In this document: positions 46,994 through 55,379 of the stretch, piece after piece
Layout: each line of letters starts with the position of its first letter
Position numbering within the stretch: position 1 is the stretch's first letter
Assembly: GCF_003480915.1 (NCBI RefSeq)
Contig: NZ_QUKD01000001.1
Span: 744,001-808,000 of the forward strand
Direction: 5' to 3'
Source of the DNA: Parabacteroides sp. TM07-1AC
Lineage (GTDB): Bacteria > Bacteroidota > Bacteroidia > Bacteroidales > Tannerellaceae
Length of the DNA: 64,000 bases
Position numbers and translations under genes: made by a program
The notes under the pieces: model-generated
Seen by the model: only the letters and a program-made list of their open reading frames with translations
Databases searched by the model: none
Told to the model about the DNA's origin: nothing

Positions 46994-47947
46994 GTGGAAA
47001 GGAGACAGAAAGGAAGGCTCGGAGTGATGAGCGTTATACTGGCAGTGATACTGGCAGGATGCACGTTTGGCGACGAGCCCTCCGTATGTCCCTATAATAT
47101 CAGGATGGAGTACTGGTATGCAGGCAGCAATGTAGAAAACACGCTGCCGGTCTATGTAGACAACCTGCGCCAGTTCTTCTTCGACAGCAACGGAAAACTG
47201 ATCTCGACCGAGACCCTGCGCGGCGACAGCATAAGCGGCTGGGAAGGGGAACTGCCCGACGGACGATACACCGCCGTCCTGTGGGGAAACGTGGGAGAAG
47301 GTAACGATATGCAAACGGATGTTGAAAACGGTAACAACTCCCTGCTGGGTGAAATGACGCTCAGCGCCGTGACGGAAGGCGTTCCGCCCGGGTTCAGGGG
47401 AAATACCGGACGATTATATTACGGAACGGCCAACTTCGAAGTAGAGAACGGAGTCACCCAGCGGCAACGGGTTTACCTCTCCCACGCACACGCCGTGCTC
47501 TCGATCACGGTACAGTGGATGGCAGACGCTCCGCCCGAAGGCGGTACTTACCGGATGCACCTGAAAGGTATCCCGGCTGTGTACAACTTCACAGGGCAAT
47601 CGGAGCATATCACCCCCGGCGGCGACGGGGTTTATACCATCCCGCGTATCGGAGGCGTGATCACCTACCACGATACACGGGCGGCGATGAACTTCGACGG
47701 GGAAGTGACGGGCGAGTTCGTCACCTTCCGTTACACCTCCGCCACACACCAGATGTGGAGCCTCTGGCGGGATAACGAACAGATCATACGCGACCTGGAC
47801 CTGAGCACCTTCTTCAAGAAGTTGCCGATGGATATGGATACGAACATGGAGCAAGAATTCGATCTGCTCATCACGGTATACGAAGATAAGATCGTTGTCA
47901 CCCAGGCAGCCGGAGCCGACTGGGATGAAGGTGGCACGATAGGATAA
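46994..47947 (+). CDS. FimB/Mfa2-family fimbrial anchor lipoprotein
   Basis: 317 residues. I favour the GTG at 46994: it supplies the basic n-region (MERRQKGRLG) before VMSVILAVILAGC, whereas the ATG at 47027 would leave a signal with no positive charge. The lipobox is LAGC. The body has the two-domain FimB/Mfa2 pattern (YNIRMEYWYAG, then NLRQFFFDSNGKLIS and ELPDGRYTAVLWGN), a protein that caps and anchors the fimbrial base in the outer membrane. It lies between the DUF3868 gene and the giant fimbrillin gene. Confidence 0.85.
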   Translation: MERRQKGRLGVMSVILAVILAGCTFGDEPSVCPYNIRMEYWYAGSNVENTLPVYVDNLRQFFFDSNGKLISTETLRGDSISGWEGELPDGRYTAVLWGNVGEGNDMQTDVENGNNSLLGEMTLSAVTEGVPPGFRGNTGRLYYGTANFEVENGVTQRQRVYLSHAHAVLSITVQWMADAPPEGGTYRMHLKGIPAVYNFTGQSEHITPGGDGVYTIPRIGGVITYHDTRAAMNFDGEVTGEFVTFRYTSATHQMWSLWRDNEQIIRDLDLSTFFKKLPMDMDTNMEQEFDLLITVYEDKIVVTQAAGADWDEGGTIG

Positions 47948-47979
47948 AATATGAATAGTAATATTTAAATTAGAGAGAA

Positions 47980-50900
47980 ATGAAACAGGTATTAAAATGT
48001 ACAGCCATCCTGCTGGCAGCCTTACTGGCCGGATGTACGGAAGAAACACAGAACGGAGGCGGCGACAACAAGCCCGACCCAGGTGAAACAGACAGCGGCC
48101 AGCGCCGCGAAGTATTGCTAACGCTCAAAAACAAACTGGCACTGAAAGAAGTTTCCACTAAGGCGGGCGACCCGATCGCCACGGCGGAGGAGAATACCAT
48201 CTCCACCCTCGACCTCTACGTCTTCGCCGCAGCCGATGAAAACGGCGAATACACCTTCCAGGAACGCTTCGCCTACCGCGCCGACGGCAGCGAACTGCCC
48301 GAAGGCGCCTCCGAGCTCGAACTCACTCCGGGTAAGGATGATACACAAACGACAGGCTTGCTCAACCTTAAGAAAGGCCTGTTCGCCAAACTCTACTGCA
48401 TCGTCAACCAAACGGCATTGGTCGATCCGGCACACGAAGACGAAACCCTTACCGATGCCGCCTTCGTACCCCTGACCTTCACCAAACCCGGTGAACAGGG
48501 CACGCAGGTCGCTACATTGGGGCAGCCCACAGAAACAGCCTTCCTCACCTTCCATACCCCCCTGTTGAATACCGCAGCGAAGGGCGACACCCTCCGTACA
48601 CCGCTCGCCATGTCGGGGGCCTACACCACACCCATCGACCTGACCGACTTCAATAGCTCGGCACGCGTACAGGCAGGCTTCAAGCTCACACGTCTCGCCG
48701 CACGTTTCGATATCATCAATAAAGCGGAAGAGTCCCGCTTTTCCATCGAGACTGTCTCGATGGGCAACGGTAGAAGAGGCGCGACCCTCTTCCCTATACG
48801 CATCTACGGAAAGACGCCCGACGCACAGCCCGAAGAGCTTATCACCTATCCTTTCAGGGCTTTCTATGGCGACAACGCCAACACCGGAACCCAAACAGGA
48901 GCCTTCTACTCCTATCCTTCACCGCTTAACGATAAAGGCTATATGATACTTAAAGGGAAATACCAGGTCAACAAGACCGAGAGCAAAGACGTTTCCTACC
49001 AGATACCATTCACCCAAACCGACGGCAATGGCAACGAAACCTCGTTGGAGATCAACAATAACCACCGATACACCATCGCCATCACGAAGGCCGACGACTA
49101 CCATCTCGACTTTACCCTGACGGTGGCCGACTGGGCCGACGACGGGAGCATCGAATACAACCCCAACGAAGACGACAATGAGCTACTCGTTACCATTCCC
49201 GACGCATTCAAAGACGATACCAAATACGATCCGGACACACGCTCCGTCAGCATGTCGCTAAAACCCGACAGCAAATTCGAACTCGAAACCACCGCTTCAT
49301 CCAACCTGATGGTGGAGAAAAAATACGTGGGAGGACTGGCGGCACAGCAGTACGACTGGCTCGAAGTCTCAGAACCGGCCGTCTCCACAAAAACGGCGTT
49401 AAACTTCACATATACATTCTCGCTCAAAGACGGATATACACTGGGACGTTATCCGCGTGCCGTACTGCGCTTCACCAATACCATGAACGGAGACGAGACG
49501 ACCTTCTTCGTCGAGGCGGTAGCCGCTCCGCAGGCAGACAACACGACACAGCCGGGAGAAAACAACCCCAACAGCTTCGATGCTGAAAACCTGCAGGTAA
49601 ACCTCTATCGCACGACCGGCAGTAAGGCGCATGTGCGTATCACCTGCCCCGACGGTACAGAGGTGGAAAGCAAACCCGACTGGATCGACGTGACCATCGA
49701 CAAACAGAACGGTGCGGAAACAATCTATCTGCTCACGCTCAACGACCGCGATATCACAGGCGTCCCCGACGATAAGGGCACCGTCATTTTCCGCAACAGC
49801 AAAGCGAAAGAGCTCAAAACGGATATTACCGTGCAACTGCTGGATGCCACCCTGAAACCGGATTTCACCAATTCTACGATCGACGGCTCAAAGAACAGCT
49901 ATGAAGCACCTGTCGGTGACACCCCGGCAAACGTCAATATGCAAATTTCGGACGCAAACAGCTTCGCCGTCAATTGCAAATCCATGCAGGGCATCGAGAT
50001 CGGCATGGACTTCGACGGAGGGCCCGAATGGCTCAAAGCCGCAGGCGCGAACGTAACCAAGGCTTACAATCAGAATGCAGAACTCACCTTTTCACTCAAC
50101 AACGACAAGCTGGGAGGTGCAAAAAAAGCAACCGTCACACTCAAAAACAAGGTAGGCGGCAAAAACACGGTCTTCACCGTCTCGCCCGTATTCCTTGTCC
50201 CCACCGTCGCTTTTGTCAGCGGAAGCAGCTCCCCGACACAAAACACGATGTCGGGCACTGATATTAAACTGTATCAGGTAACCGGTTCAATGGTAAGCTT
50301 CAAAGCAAATGCTTTAGGCGGTACCTGTGTCAAAAAACTAACGGGCGATATCACCGTGACTGCCGACGATAATTATGCAGCAGAAAAGACGTATGTAGTC
50401 ACCTGGAAAAGCGGGGAATCGGCATCTTTTGTCATTGCCAACAAATCGGATGAAACAAAGGAGACTGCCACTTACGCGGTCAGTGCACCGGTTACAACGA
50501 TTACGGCTACCGAAAATCTGGATATGAAAACATTGGCCAGCCAGAACGTGACCAATACGATCAACTCGCCCGAAGGATGTACGGCTGCCGTGAGCTGGGG
50601 AAGCGGCGGACAAGCCTGGTTCGATCTGAGCACAACGAACCTCAATGCAAATAACCAGTCTCTCAAAATGACGACCAAAAGCAATATCACGACGCTGACG
50701 AATATACAGAAAGCGACCGTTACGCTGACAAACAAGATTACAGGAGGAGTTGCAAAAACCTTTACTGTAACACCGCTTTATCAATTTATCAGTGCTGAAC
50801 AGACTTCATCTACCGGTAATAATCTGATCGGTACGGCAATCAATATGGTTAAGATGTCAGGCAACACCGGCTACCATGCCCAAATAACATTGAAAGTCCT

Positions 50901-51498
50901 CTCTTTGGGCGGCAGTAAAGTCACTGTATCCGGAACCGGACTAAAATTAACCGGAGCAGCTTCCAACACAGCTTACACAGCCAGCTATACACTGGATGCG
51001 GCTTATAACGCAGCGGCAAGCGGGACATTGACGATTACCAATTATCTAAATACCTCAAGCAAACAGGTTTACAATATAAGTGTAAAGGATCAGACGGTTA
51101 CCTATACGTCAAAGAGTACAGGACAAACAGCACCGGCTTTGGAAATGACAAAATATTGGGTGGCACCGATGACGGAAGGGTTGGCTAATTACAATGATGC
51201 ACAATCAAAATGTCCGGATGGATGGAAGTTACCATTAAAGAATGATTTCCGAGAATTTACAAGGAATGATAAGCAAAATATGATTGAAAAATTTCTAGCA
51301 GGTGCTGACCCTCAAGGTATTGGATTGGGTGGTGACGCAAAGGGTTTAGTCGCTTATTGGGGAAGTGAGTGGGGTGGTACTAACCCATCTTCACTCACTG
51401 TAGATCAAAGTCAATGGTCTTGGTACATCCGAGACGGTGCGTATTGCGGCTGTACCAACAACAGTCTATTAAACGTCCGTTGCATTAAAGACAAATAA
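47980..51498 (+). CDS. Giant Mfa-like fimbrillin with C-terminal tip-type domain
   Basis: 1172 residues. The lipobox is LAGC (17-20) and a likely trypsin-like maturation site lies after Arg43 (GQRR|EVLLTLK). Residues 44-400 are Mfa1/FimA-like (STLDLYVFAA, KLTRLAARFDI, AITKADDYHLDFTLTVADW). Residues about 400-1040 contain several repeated beta-sandwich (BACON-like) modules. The last ~110 residues (MTKYWVAPMTEGLANYNDA, CPDGWKLP, YWGSEWGG and CGCTNNSLLNVRCIKDK) form a FISUMP-like, lectin-type end. The size and C terminus suggest a tip adhesin. The end of the gene has clearly lower GC than its body. Repeat A follows immediately. Confidence 0.82.
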   Translation: MKQVLKCTAILLAALLAGCTEETQNGGGDNKPDPGETDSGQRREVLLTLKNKLALKEVSTKAGDPIATAEENTISTLDLYVFAAADENGEYTFQERFAYRADGSELPEGASELELTPGKDDTQTTGLLNLKKGLFAKLYCIVNQTALVDPAHEDETLTDAAFVPLTFTKPGEQGTQVATLGQPTETAFLTFHTPLLNTAAKGDTLRTPLAMSGAYTTPIDLTDFNSSARVQAGFKLTRLAARFDIINKAEESRFSIETVSMGNGRRGATLFPIRIYGKTPDAQPEELITYPFRAFYGDNANTGTQTGAFYSYPSPLNDKGYMILKGKYQVNKTESKDVSYQIPFTQTDGNGNETSLEINNNHRYTIAITKADDYHLDFTLTVADWADDGSIEYNPNEDDNELLVTIPDAFKDDTKYDPDTRSVSMSLKPDSKFELETTASSNLMVEKKYVGGLAAQQYDWLEVSEPAVSTKTALNFTYTFSLKDGYTLGRYPRAVLRFTNTMNGDETTFFVEAVAAPQADNTTQPGENNPNSFDAENLQVNLYRTTGSKAHVRITCPDGTEVESKPDWIDVTIDKQNGAETIYLLTLNDRDITGVPDDKGTVIFRNSKAKELKTDITVQLLDATLKPDFTNSTIDGSKNSYEAPVGDTPANVNMQISDANSFAVNCKSMQGIEIGMDFDGGPEWLKAAGANVTKAYNQNAELTFSLNNDKLGGAKKATVTLKNKVGGKNTVFTVSPVFLVPTVAFVSGSSSPTQNTMSGTDIKLYQVTGSMVSFKANALGGTCVKKLTGDITVTADDNYAAEKTYVVTWKSGESASFVIANKSDETKETATYAVSAPVTTITATENLDMKTLASQNVTNTINSPEGCTAAVSWGSGGQAWFDLSTTNLNANNQSLKMTTKSNITTLTNIQKATVTLTNKITGGVAKTFTVTPLYQFISAEQTSSTGNNLIGTAINMVKMSGNTGYHAQITLKVLSLGGSKVTVSGTGLKLTGAASNTAYTASYTLDAAYNAAASGTLTITNYLNTSSKQVYNISVKDQTVTYTSKSTGQTAPALEMTKYWVAPMTEGLANYNDAQSKCPDGWKLPLKNDFREFTRNDKQNMIEKFLAGADPQGIGLGGDAKGLVAYWGSEWGGTNPSSLTVDQSQWSWYIRDGAYCGCTNNSLLNVRCIKDK

Positions 51499-51520
51499 CC
51501 GTACGCCGTAAACAAGAACA

Positions 51521-51586
51521 GCCGCCAGTGGGCGGCTAACGAAAACCAGGCCACGGCCTGAAACGATCTTTGACATGATGGGATTG
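51521..51586 (+). repeat. Locus repeat copy A (right half only)
   Basis: It contains the hairpin GCCGCCAGTGGGCGGC, the hairpin CAGGCCACGGCCTG, and the constant tail ending CATGATGGGATTG. The same parts, in the same order and orientation, occur in copies B (52104) and C (53309); the tail also occurs in E (61901). Confidence 0.85.
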
Positions 51587-51666
51587 GTATTTTACAGCGA
51601 TCTGAAAAATCGTTGGTGAAAGGATAGATTTTGTAAATACATGATGTTTATCTTATTAGTATTGTT

Positions 51667-51674
51667 TATCTTTG
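51667..51674 (+). promoter_or_regulatory. -7 box of the small antitoxin gene
   Basis: TATCTTTG, a perfect TAnnTTTG, 27 bp before the ATG at 51702. Confidence 0.6.
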
Positions 51675-51701
51675 CCTTTGTTAAACAAAACATGTAAAGC
51701 T

Positions 51702-51860
51702 ATGGCACGACCTATTAAAGAAACTCCCGTTTTATACGGTGATGACGCAAAGCGTTTTGATGAACGAATGAAGTATAATGAAACGCATAAAGCTACGGAA
51801 AAAGAGAAACAACGTATCCGTAAAGCGTATGAATATATGATTTCAATAACAACCAAATAA
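51702..51860 (+). CDS. Small antitoxin-like protein (partner of a GNAT protein)
   Basis: 52 residues, starting MARPIKETPVLYGDDA. This N terminus followed by a charged helix is typical of small Bacteroidales proteins encoded directly upstream of GNAT acetyltransferase genes, an arrangement like GNAT toxin-antitoxin pairs. The downstream GNAT gene is deleted here, so the antitoxin is probably an orphan. I start at 51702 because upstream TTG codons overlap the promoter. Its low GC differs from the fimbrillin gene body. Confidence 0.7.
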   Translation: MARPIKETPVLYGDDAKRFDERMKYNETHKATEKEKQRIRKAYEYMISITTK

Positions 51861-51869
51861 ATTACCGCT

Positions 51870-52087
51870 ATGCAACCAAAACATCTTAACTTACAAATTC
51901 TTTCCGATAAGACTAATTTACAGTCATTCGATTGTGGTGATGATGACCCGGATGCCGTTTTATCACAGTAGATGCTTACCGAACTGCATTTGCTTTTTAT
52001 GAGAAAAACGGTTTTGAATATCTGACACAAAAAGACGTTAACGATCATACAAGACTGATGTATTACGATCTGTGTCTCCTACTTTAA
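51870..52087 (+). pseudogene. GNAT acetyltransferase remnant with internal deletion
   Basis: The frame starting at 51870 reads MQPKHLNLQILSDKTNLQSF and then runs into a stop at about 51971. From 51959 in another frame the sequence continues as the family's C terminus (FITVDAYRTAFAFYEKNGF, then RLMYYDLCLLL) to a stop at 52085-52087. About 100 central residues are missing and the two parts are out of frame, so no active enzyme can be made. Confidence 0.85.
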
Positions 52088-52103
52088 TAGTCTGTTAAAA
52101 TCC

Positions 52104-52262
52104 AATCGCATCTGTTATAGGGTACAGATGCACCGATCGTTACGCAGCCCCTGGCAAGGGGTTGTGCAGCTTTTCGTGTGCGTTTGTGTAAATAGCCGCC
52201 AGCGGGCGGTCAATTGGCAGGCTCCGGCCTGAAACGATCTTTGACATGATGGGATTGAAAGG
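52104..52262 (+). repeat. Locus repeat copy B (full length)
   Basis: ~160 bp made of four hairpins in series: CATCTG...CAGATG, GCAGCCCC...GGGGTTG, GCCGCC...GGGCGG and CAGGC...GCCTG. The constant tail GATCTTTGACATGATGGG follows. It lies between the GNAT remnant and the HTH/RelE module. Confidence 0.88.
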
Positions 52263-52282
52263 AAAAAGGTAGAACCTTTTTC

Positions 52283-52314
52283 AGTTGACAGTTGACAAGT
52301 GACAGTTGACAGTT
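52283..52314. repeat. GTTGACAGTTGACA repeat, second locus
   Basis: Nearly the same heptamer run as at 17559-17586, in the same orientation and here without its inverted partner. Confidence 0.7.
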
Positions 52315-52368
52315 AGGCTTCGCGATCGGATATAGAAAGAAGTGAGCTATCCATTTACAGTGACGGGA

Positions 52369-52472
52369 GTAACTTTTCCCCTCTTGAGAGGGGGCAGGGG
52401 GTGTGTTATAGTTTCGGCATATAACTGGCTTTAACACACCCCTTATCCCCTCTCAAGAGGGGAAAGAGTTAC
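52369..52472. repeat. Foldback repeat with CCCCTCTTGAGAGGGG arms
   Basis: The ~40-bp arm starting GTAACTTTTCCCCTCTTGAG at 52369 is nearly the reverse complement of 52432-52472. The loop is about 25 bp. Elements of this type are widespread between genes in Bacteroidota genomes. No gene is present in 52088-52610. Confidence 0.8.
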
Positions 52473-52554
52473 CATCAGTCGCCATAAACAGACACTATAA
52501 AATAGCTCAATTCTGACAATAAGTGAAAACGAACAGTTAATAAGGTAAATTCTA

Positions 52555-52585
52555 TTGACGATCTAACAAATTATCAATAAATTTG
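52555..52585 (+). promoter_or_regulatory. Promoter of the HTH/RelE module
   Basis: TTG (52555-52557), a 20-bp spacer and TAAATTTG (52578-52585), 25 bp before the ATG at 52611. Confidence 0.65.
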
Positions 52586-52610
52586 TCGGAACTATTAAAA
52601 CAAATTAATT

Positions 52611-52916
52611 ATGACTACAAATTTACCTCCAAAGAACTGTCGCAGTTGGGATGATGTTCAAGATGAACTCTTCGGACCGAAAGGAACCCCACAACGAGAC
52701 CAACTGGAAAAAGAAAGCGAAATGTTTCGTATCAGTGAACGACTGAAATTAGCCCGGAAAGATGCCGGATTAACTCAGCAGGAATTAGCAGAAAAGGTCG
52801 GTTTAAAAAGAAGCGACTTGTCACTTATAGAAAATGGAAAAATGAATATTAGTATCGATACCTTATTCGACCTTTTCAGGGCGGTAGGCAAACAAATCAG
52901 TTTTACCATTATGTAA
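52611..52916 (+). CDS. XRE-family HTH antitoxin
   Basis: 101 residues. The helix-turn-helix covers about 43-98 (RLKLARKDAGLTQQELAEKVGLKR in two helices, then SDLSLIENGKMNISIDTL). Next comes a RelE/HigB-type toxin gene after 34 bp, so it probably neutralises that toxin and represses its own promoter. The antitoxin-first order differs from classical higBA, where the toxin comes first. The module sits between repeat copies B and C. Confidence 0.85.
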   Translation: MTTNLPPKNCRSWDDVQDELFGPKGTPQRDQLEKESEMFRISERLKLARKDAGLTQQELAEKVGLKRSDLSLIENGKMNISIDTLFDLFRAVGKQISFTIM

Positions 52917-52950
52917 CGTAAAAGTACTTCTCTTAAAACCAACCTAACTT

Positions 52951-53295
52951 ATGAAAACTATACGCAATTTTTTCTTCTACGGCAATTATGCCTTTGACTT
53001 CATTAAGCAGCAAAATACACCGATGCAAAAGAAAATCAAGTTTGTATTTGATGTACTCCGCTACGAACAAGTTGTCCCCAAACAATTTATCAAACACATT
53101 GAAGGAACAAAAGGCCTCTACGAAATACGTATAGAGGCTGAAAGTAATATTATCCGTATCTTTTGTTGTTTCGATGAAGGACAACTCATTGTCTTATTCA
53201 ACGGCTTTCAGAAAAAGAGCCGGAAAACTCCGGCTCGTGAAATACAAAAAGCATTGTCTTTAATGAAAGAGTATTTCGAAAGCAAGAATCTTTAG
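52951..53295 (+). CDS. RelE/HigB-type toxin (Gp49-like)
   Basis: 114 residues. The HigB/Gp49 fold is suggested by VFDVLRYEQVVPKQFIKHI, GLYEIRIEAESNIIRIFCCF, and then LIVLFNGFQKKSRKTPAREI, with the Arg/Lys/His residues of ribosome-dependent mRNA interferases. It should cut mRNA on the ribosome when not bound by the upstream HTH protein. It ends 13 bp before repeat copy C. Confidence 0.85.
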   Translation: MKTIRNFFFYGNYAFDFIKQQNTPMQKKIKFVFDVLRYEQVVPKQFIKHIEGTKGLYEIRIEAESNIIRIFCCFDEGQLIVLFNGFQKKSRKTPAREIQKALSLMKEYFESKNL

Positions 53296-53308
53296 TCTTT
53301 TTCCCGTC

Positions 53309-53468
53309 AATCACATCTGTACCCTATAGCAGATGCACCGATCGTTACGCAGCCCCCAGCAAGGGGTTGCGCAGCTTTTCGTGTGCGTTTGTGTAAATAG
53401 CCGCCAGCGGGCGGCCAATTGGCAGGCCACGGCCTGAAACGATCTTTGACATGATGGGATTGAAAGGA
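53309..53468 (+). repeat. Locus repeat copy C (full length)
   Basis: It has the same four hairpins and tail as copy B. The loop of the first hairpin reads TACCCTATA here but TATAGGGTA in copy B, that is, reverse-complemented. The tail runs directly into the promoter of the ATPase gene. Confidence 0.88.
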
Positions 53469-53483
53469 ATGGAAATATATTCC

Positions 53484-53491
53484 TATATTTG
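53484..53491 (+). promoter_or_regulatory. -7 box of the AAA-ATPase gene
   Basis: TATATTTG lies 23 bp before the ATG. A TTG 21 bp upstream belongs to the constant tail of repeat C (GGGATTG), so the repeat may supply the -33 element. Confidence 0.6.
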
Positions 53492-53514
53492 CAAATACGA
53501 AAACAATTAAGCTT

Positions 53515-55197
53515 ATGGACAGAAAAAAGCTACCGATAGGCATCAGCGACTACAAGCTGATGATCAGCGAAGACTATTATTATGTGGATAAGACAGATTT
53601 TATCCGACAGATAGTAGAAGAGGGAAGTCTGATCACACTCCTCCCCCGTCCACGACGCTTCGGCAAGACGCTCAACCTCTCCACCCTGCGCTATTTCTTC
53701 GAGAAAACGGAAGGAAACAAATTCCGCCCGCTTTTCAAGGGGAAAAAGATCGAAGAGTGGAAAGACTTCGAGAAGTATCAGGGGAAATATCCCGTGATCA
53801 TGATCACGCTCAAGGACTGCAAAGGCGATACGTTCGAAGAGACCCTGATGCAAATCGGCATACAATTGCAACAAGAGTTCGAACGCCACCGGTATTTGTC
53901 GGACGACCAGCTCTCAGAGATCAATCGGGAATGGTTTGATAAAATATACCGCTTGCAGGCTGACAGCATTATCCTGCAAAATTCCTTGCGTTTATTATCT
54001 GATTTGCTCACTGCCCACTGGGGAATACCCCCTCTCGTCCTGCTCGACGAATACGATACCCCTATCCACGTAGCCTTCGACAAAGGCTATTACGACAAGA
54101 TGATCGGATTCATGCGAAACCTGATGAGTACGGTATTCAAAGACAATACGGATATCTTCCGCGGAGTCATTACAGGCATACTAAGGGTCAGCAAAGAGTC
54201 GATTTTCAGCGGGTTGAATAACATTGCCGTTTTCTCCTTACTGGATCGACCGATGTGCACCTCTTTCGGGTTCACACAGGAAGAGACAGACAGGATGCTC
54301 GACGATTACTCATTCGGTACTTATAAAGAAGAGGTGAAGCAATGGTACGACGGATACCTTTTCGGAGGAAAGACCGTCTACAACCCTTGGTCAGTGCTCA
54401 ACTTTATAATGTATAACGGCGTACTCGCTCCTTACTGGGTCAACACCGGTTCCGATGTTCTGTTGCGCCACCTGCTCGCCGACGGACCTTCGCAGATACG
54501 CGAAGGTATCGAAGCTTTGATACAGGGCGATCCGCTGCGTAGCGTGATCAACGACAAGCTCGCCTTTCCCGATTTGTTGGCCGAAACATTCAACATCTGG
54601 TCGTTCATGCTCTTCAGCGGATATCTCAAAGCATACGACCCGGTAAAAACCGGCGACGACCTGACCGAATACACCCTGCAGGTACCCAACAGGGAAGTAA
54701 GGACAGTATTCTTTACCATCATCCGCAGCTGGATCAACAACAGCCCCGTAAAGAACGAACGACTCGAACTCATGCTCCGCGCATTGGACGAAAACAATAT
54801 GCCGATCTTCCGCCGCCTGCTCAACGACTTCGTAGTCAATTCGCTTTCGTATTACGACACTTCCGGACGCGATCCGGAGAAAGTCTACCAGGCCTTCCTG
54901 CTGGGGTTGCTCGTCAGCAACAGCGCCTACGAAGTGAGCAGCAACCGCGAATCGGGCCTCGGACGTTACGACATCCTGCTACGGCCACGCGACCTGAGTA
55001 AACGGGGTATCATTATCGAACTCAAGCTCTACGACCCGTTGTACGACGAGTCCGTCGAAGCCATCCTCGACTCCGCCCTCCGGCAGATCGAAGACAAACA
55101 ATACGCCGCCACGCTCCGCCAGGCCGGTGTCGGCGAGATACTTAAAATGGCGATCACCTTCGACGGCAAGCAGGTCTATGTGAAGACTGTCGAATAA
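53515..55197 (+). CDS. AAA-ATPase-like and PD-(D/E)XK nuclease-domain protein
   Basis: 560 residues. The N-terminal AAA-ATPase-like domain has the P-loop RPRRFGKT (Lys51) and the Walker B LVLLDEYDT (Asp178-Glu179). The C-terminal PD-(D/E)XK domain has Asp486 (GRYDILL) and Glu502-x-Lys504 (IIIELKLYD), the catalytic nuclease set. Such proteins occur in many paralogous copies in Bacteroidales and their role is unknown; defence or mobile-DNA functions have been suggested by their domains only. It sits alone between repeat copies C and D inside the fimbrial locus and has its own promoter. Confidence 0.88.
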   Translation: MDRKKLPIGISDYKLMISEDYYYVDKTDFIRQIVEEGSLITLLPRPRRFGKTLNLSTLRYFFEKTEGNKFRPLFKGKKIEEWKDFEKYQGKYPVIMITLKDCKGDTFEETLMQIGIQLQQEFERHRYLSDDQLSEINREWFDKIYRLQADSIILQNSLRLLSDLLTAHWGIPPLVLLDEYDTPIHVAFDKGYYDKMIGFMRNLMSTVFKDNTDIFRGVITGILRVSKESIFSGLNNIAVFSLLDRPMCTSFGFTQEETDRMLDDYSFGTYKEEVKQWYDGYLFGGKTVYNPWSVLNFIMYNGVLAPYWVNTGSDVLLRHLLADGPSQIREGIEALIQGDPLRSVINDKLAFPDLLAETFNIWSFMLFSGYLKAYDPVKTGDDLTEYTLQVPNREVRTVFFTIIRSWINNSPVKNERLELMLRALDENNMPIFRRLLNDFVVNSLSYYDTSGRDPEKVYQAFLLGLLVSNSAYEVSSNRESGLGRYDILLRPRDLSKRGIIIELKLYDPLYDESVEAILDSALRQIEDKQYAATLRQAGVGEILKMAITFDGKQVYVKTVE

Positions 55198-55225
55198 CCG
55201 AATAACAAATAATTCCATTCCTTTC

Positions 55226-55315
55226 AATCGCATCTGTAAACAATAAACGGATGCACCGATCGTTACGCAACCTCCAGTCCGGGGGTTGCGCAACTGTTCG
55301 TGTGCGTTCGTATAA
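55226..55315 (+). repeat. Locus repeat copy D (left half only)
   Basis: It carries the first two hairpins of the full repeat (CATCTG...GGATG and GCAACCTCC...GGGGGTTGC) and the stretch GTTCGTGTGCGTTCGT, then stops matching. It lies after the ATPase gene, as the left halves of B and C lie after their modules. Confidence 0.82.
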
Positions 55316-55379
55316 CTGAAATAACACTGGTATTAACCGGGACAGAATAAAAAAACACTGTCCCACAAAAGAATAAATT

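Noticed and set aside
52369..52472. Insertion sequence remnant
   Set aside because: The arms form a foldback but there is no transposase fragment or target duplication visible.
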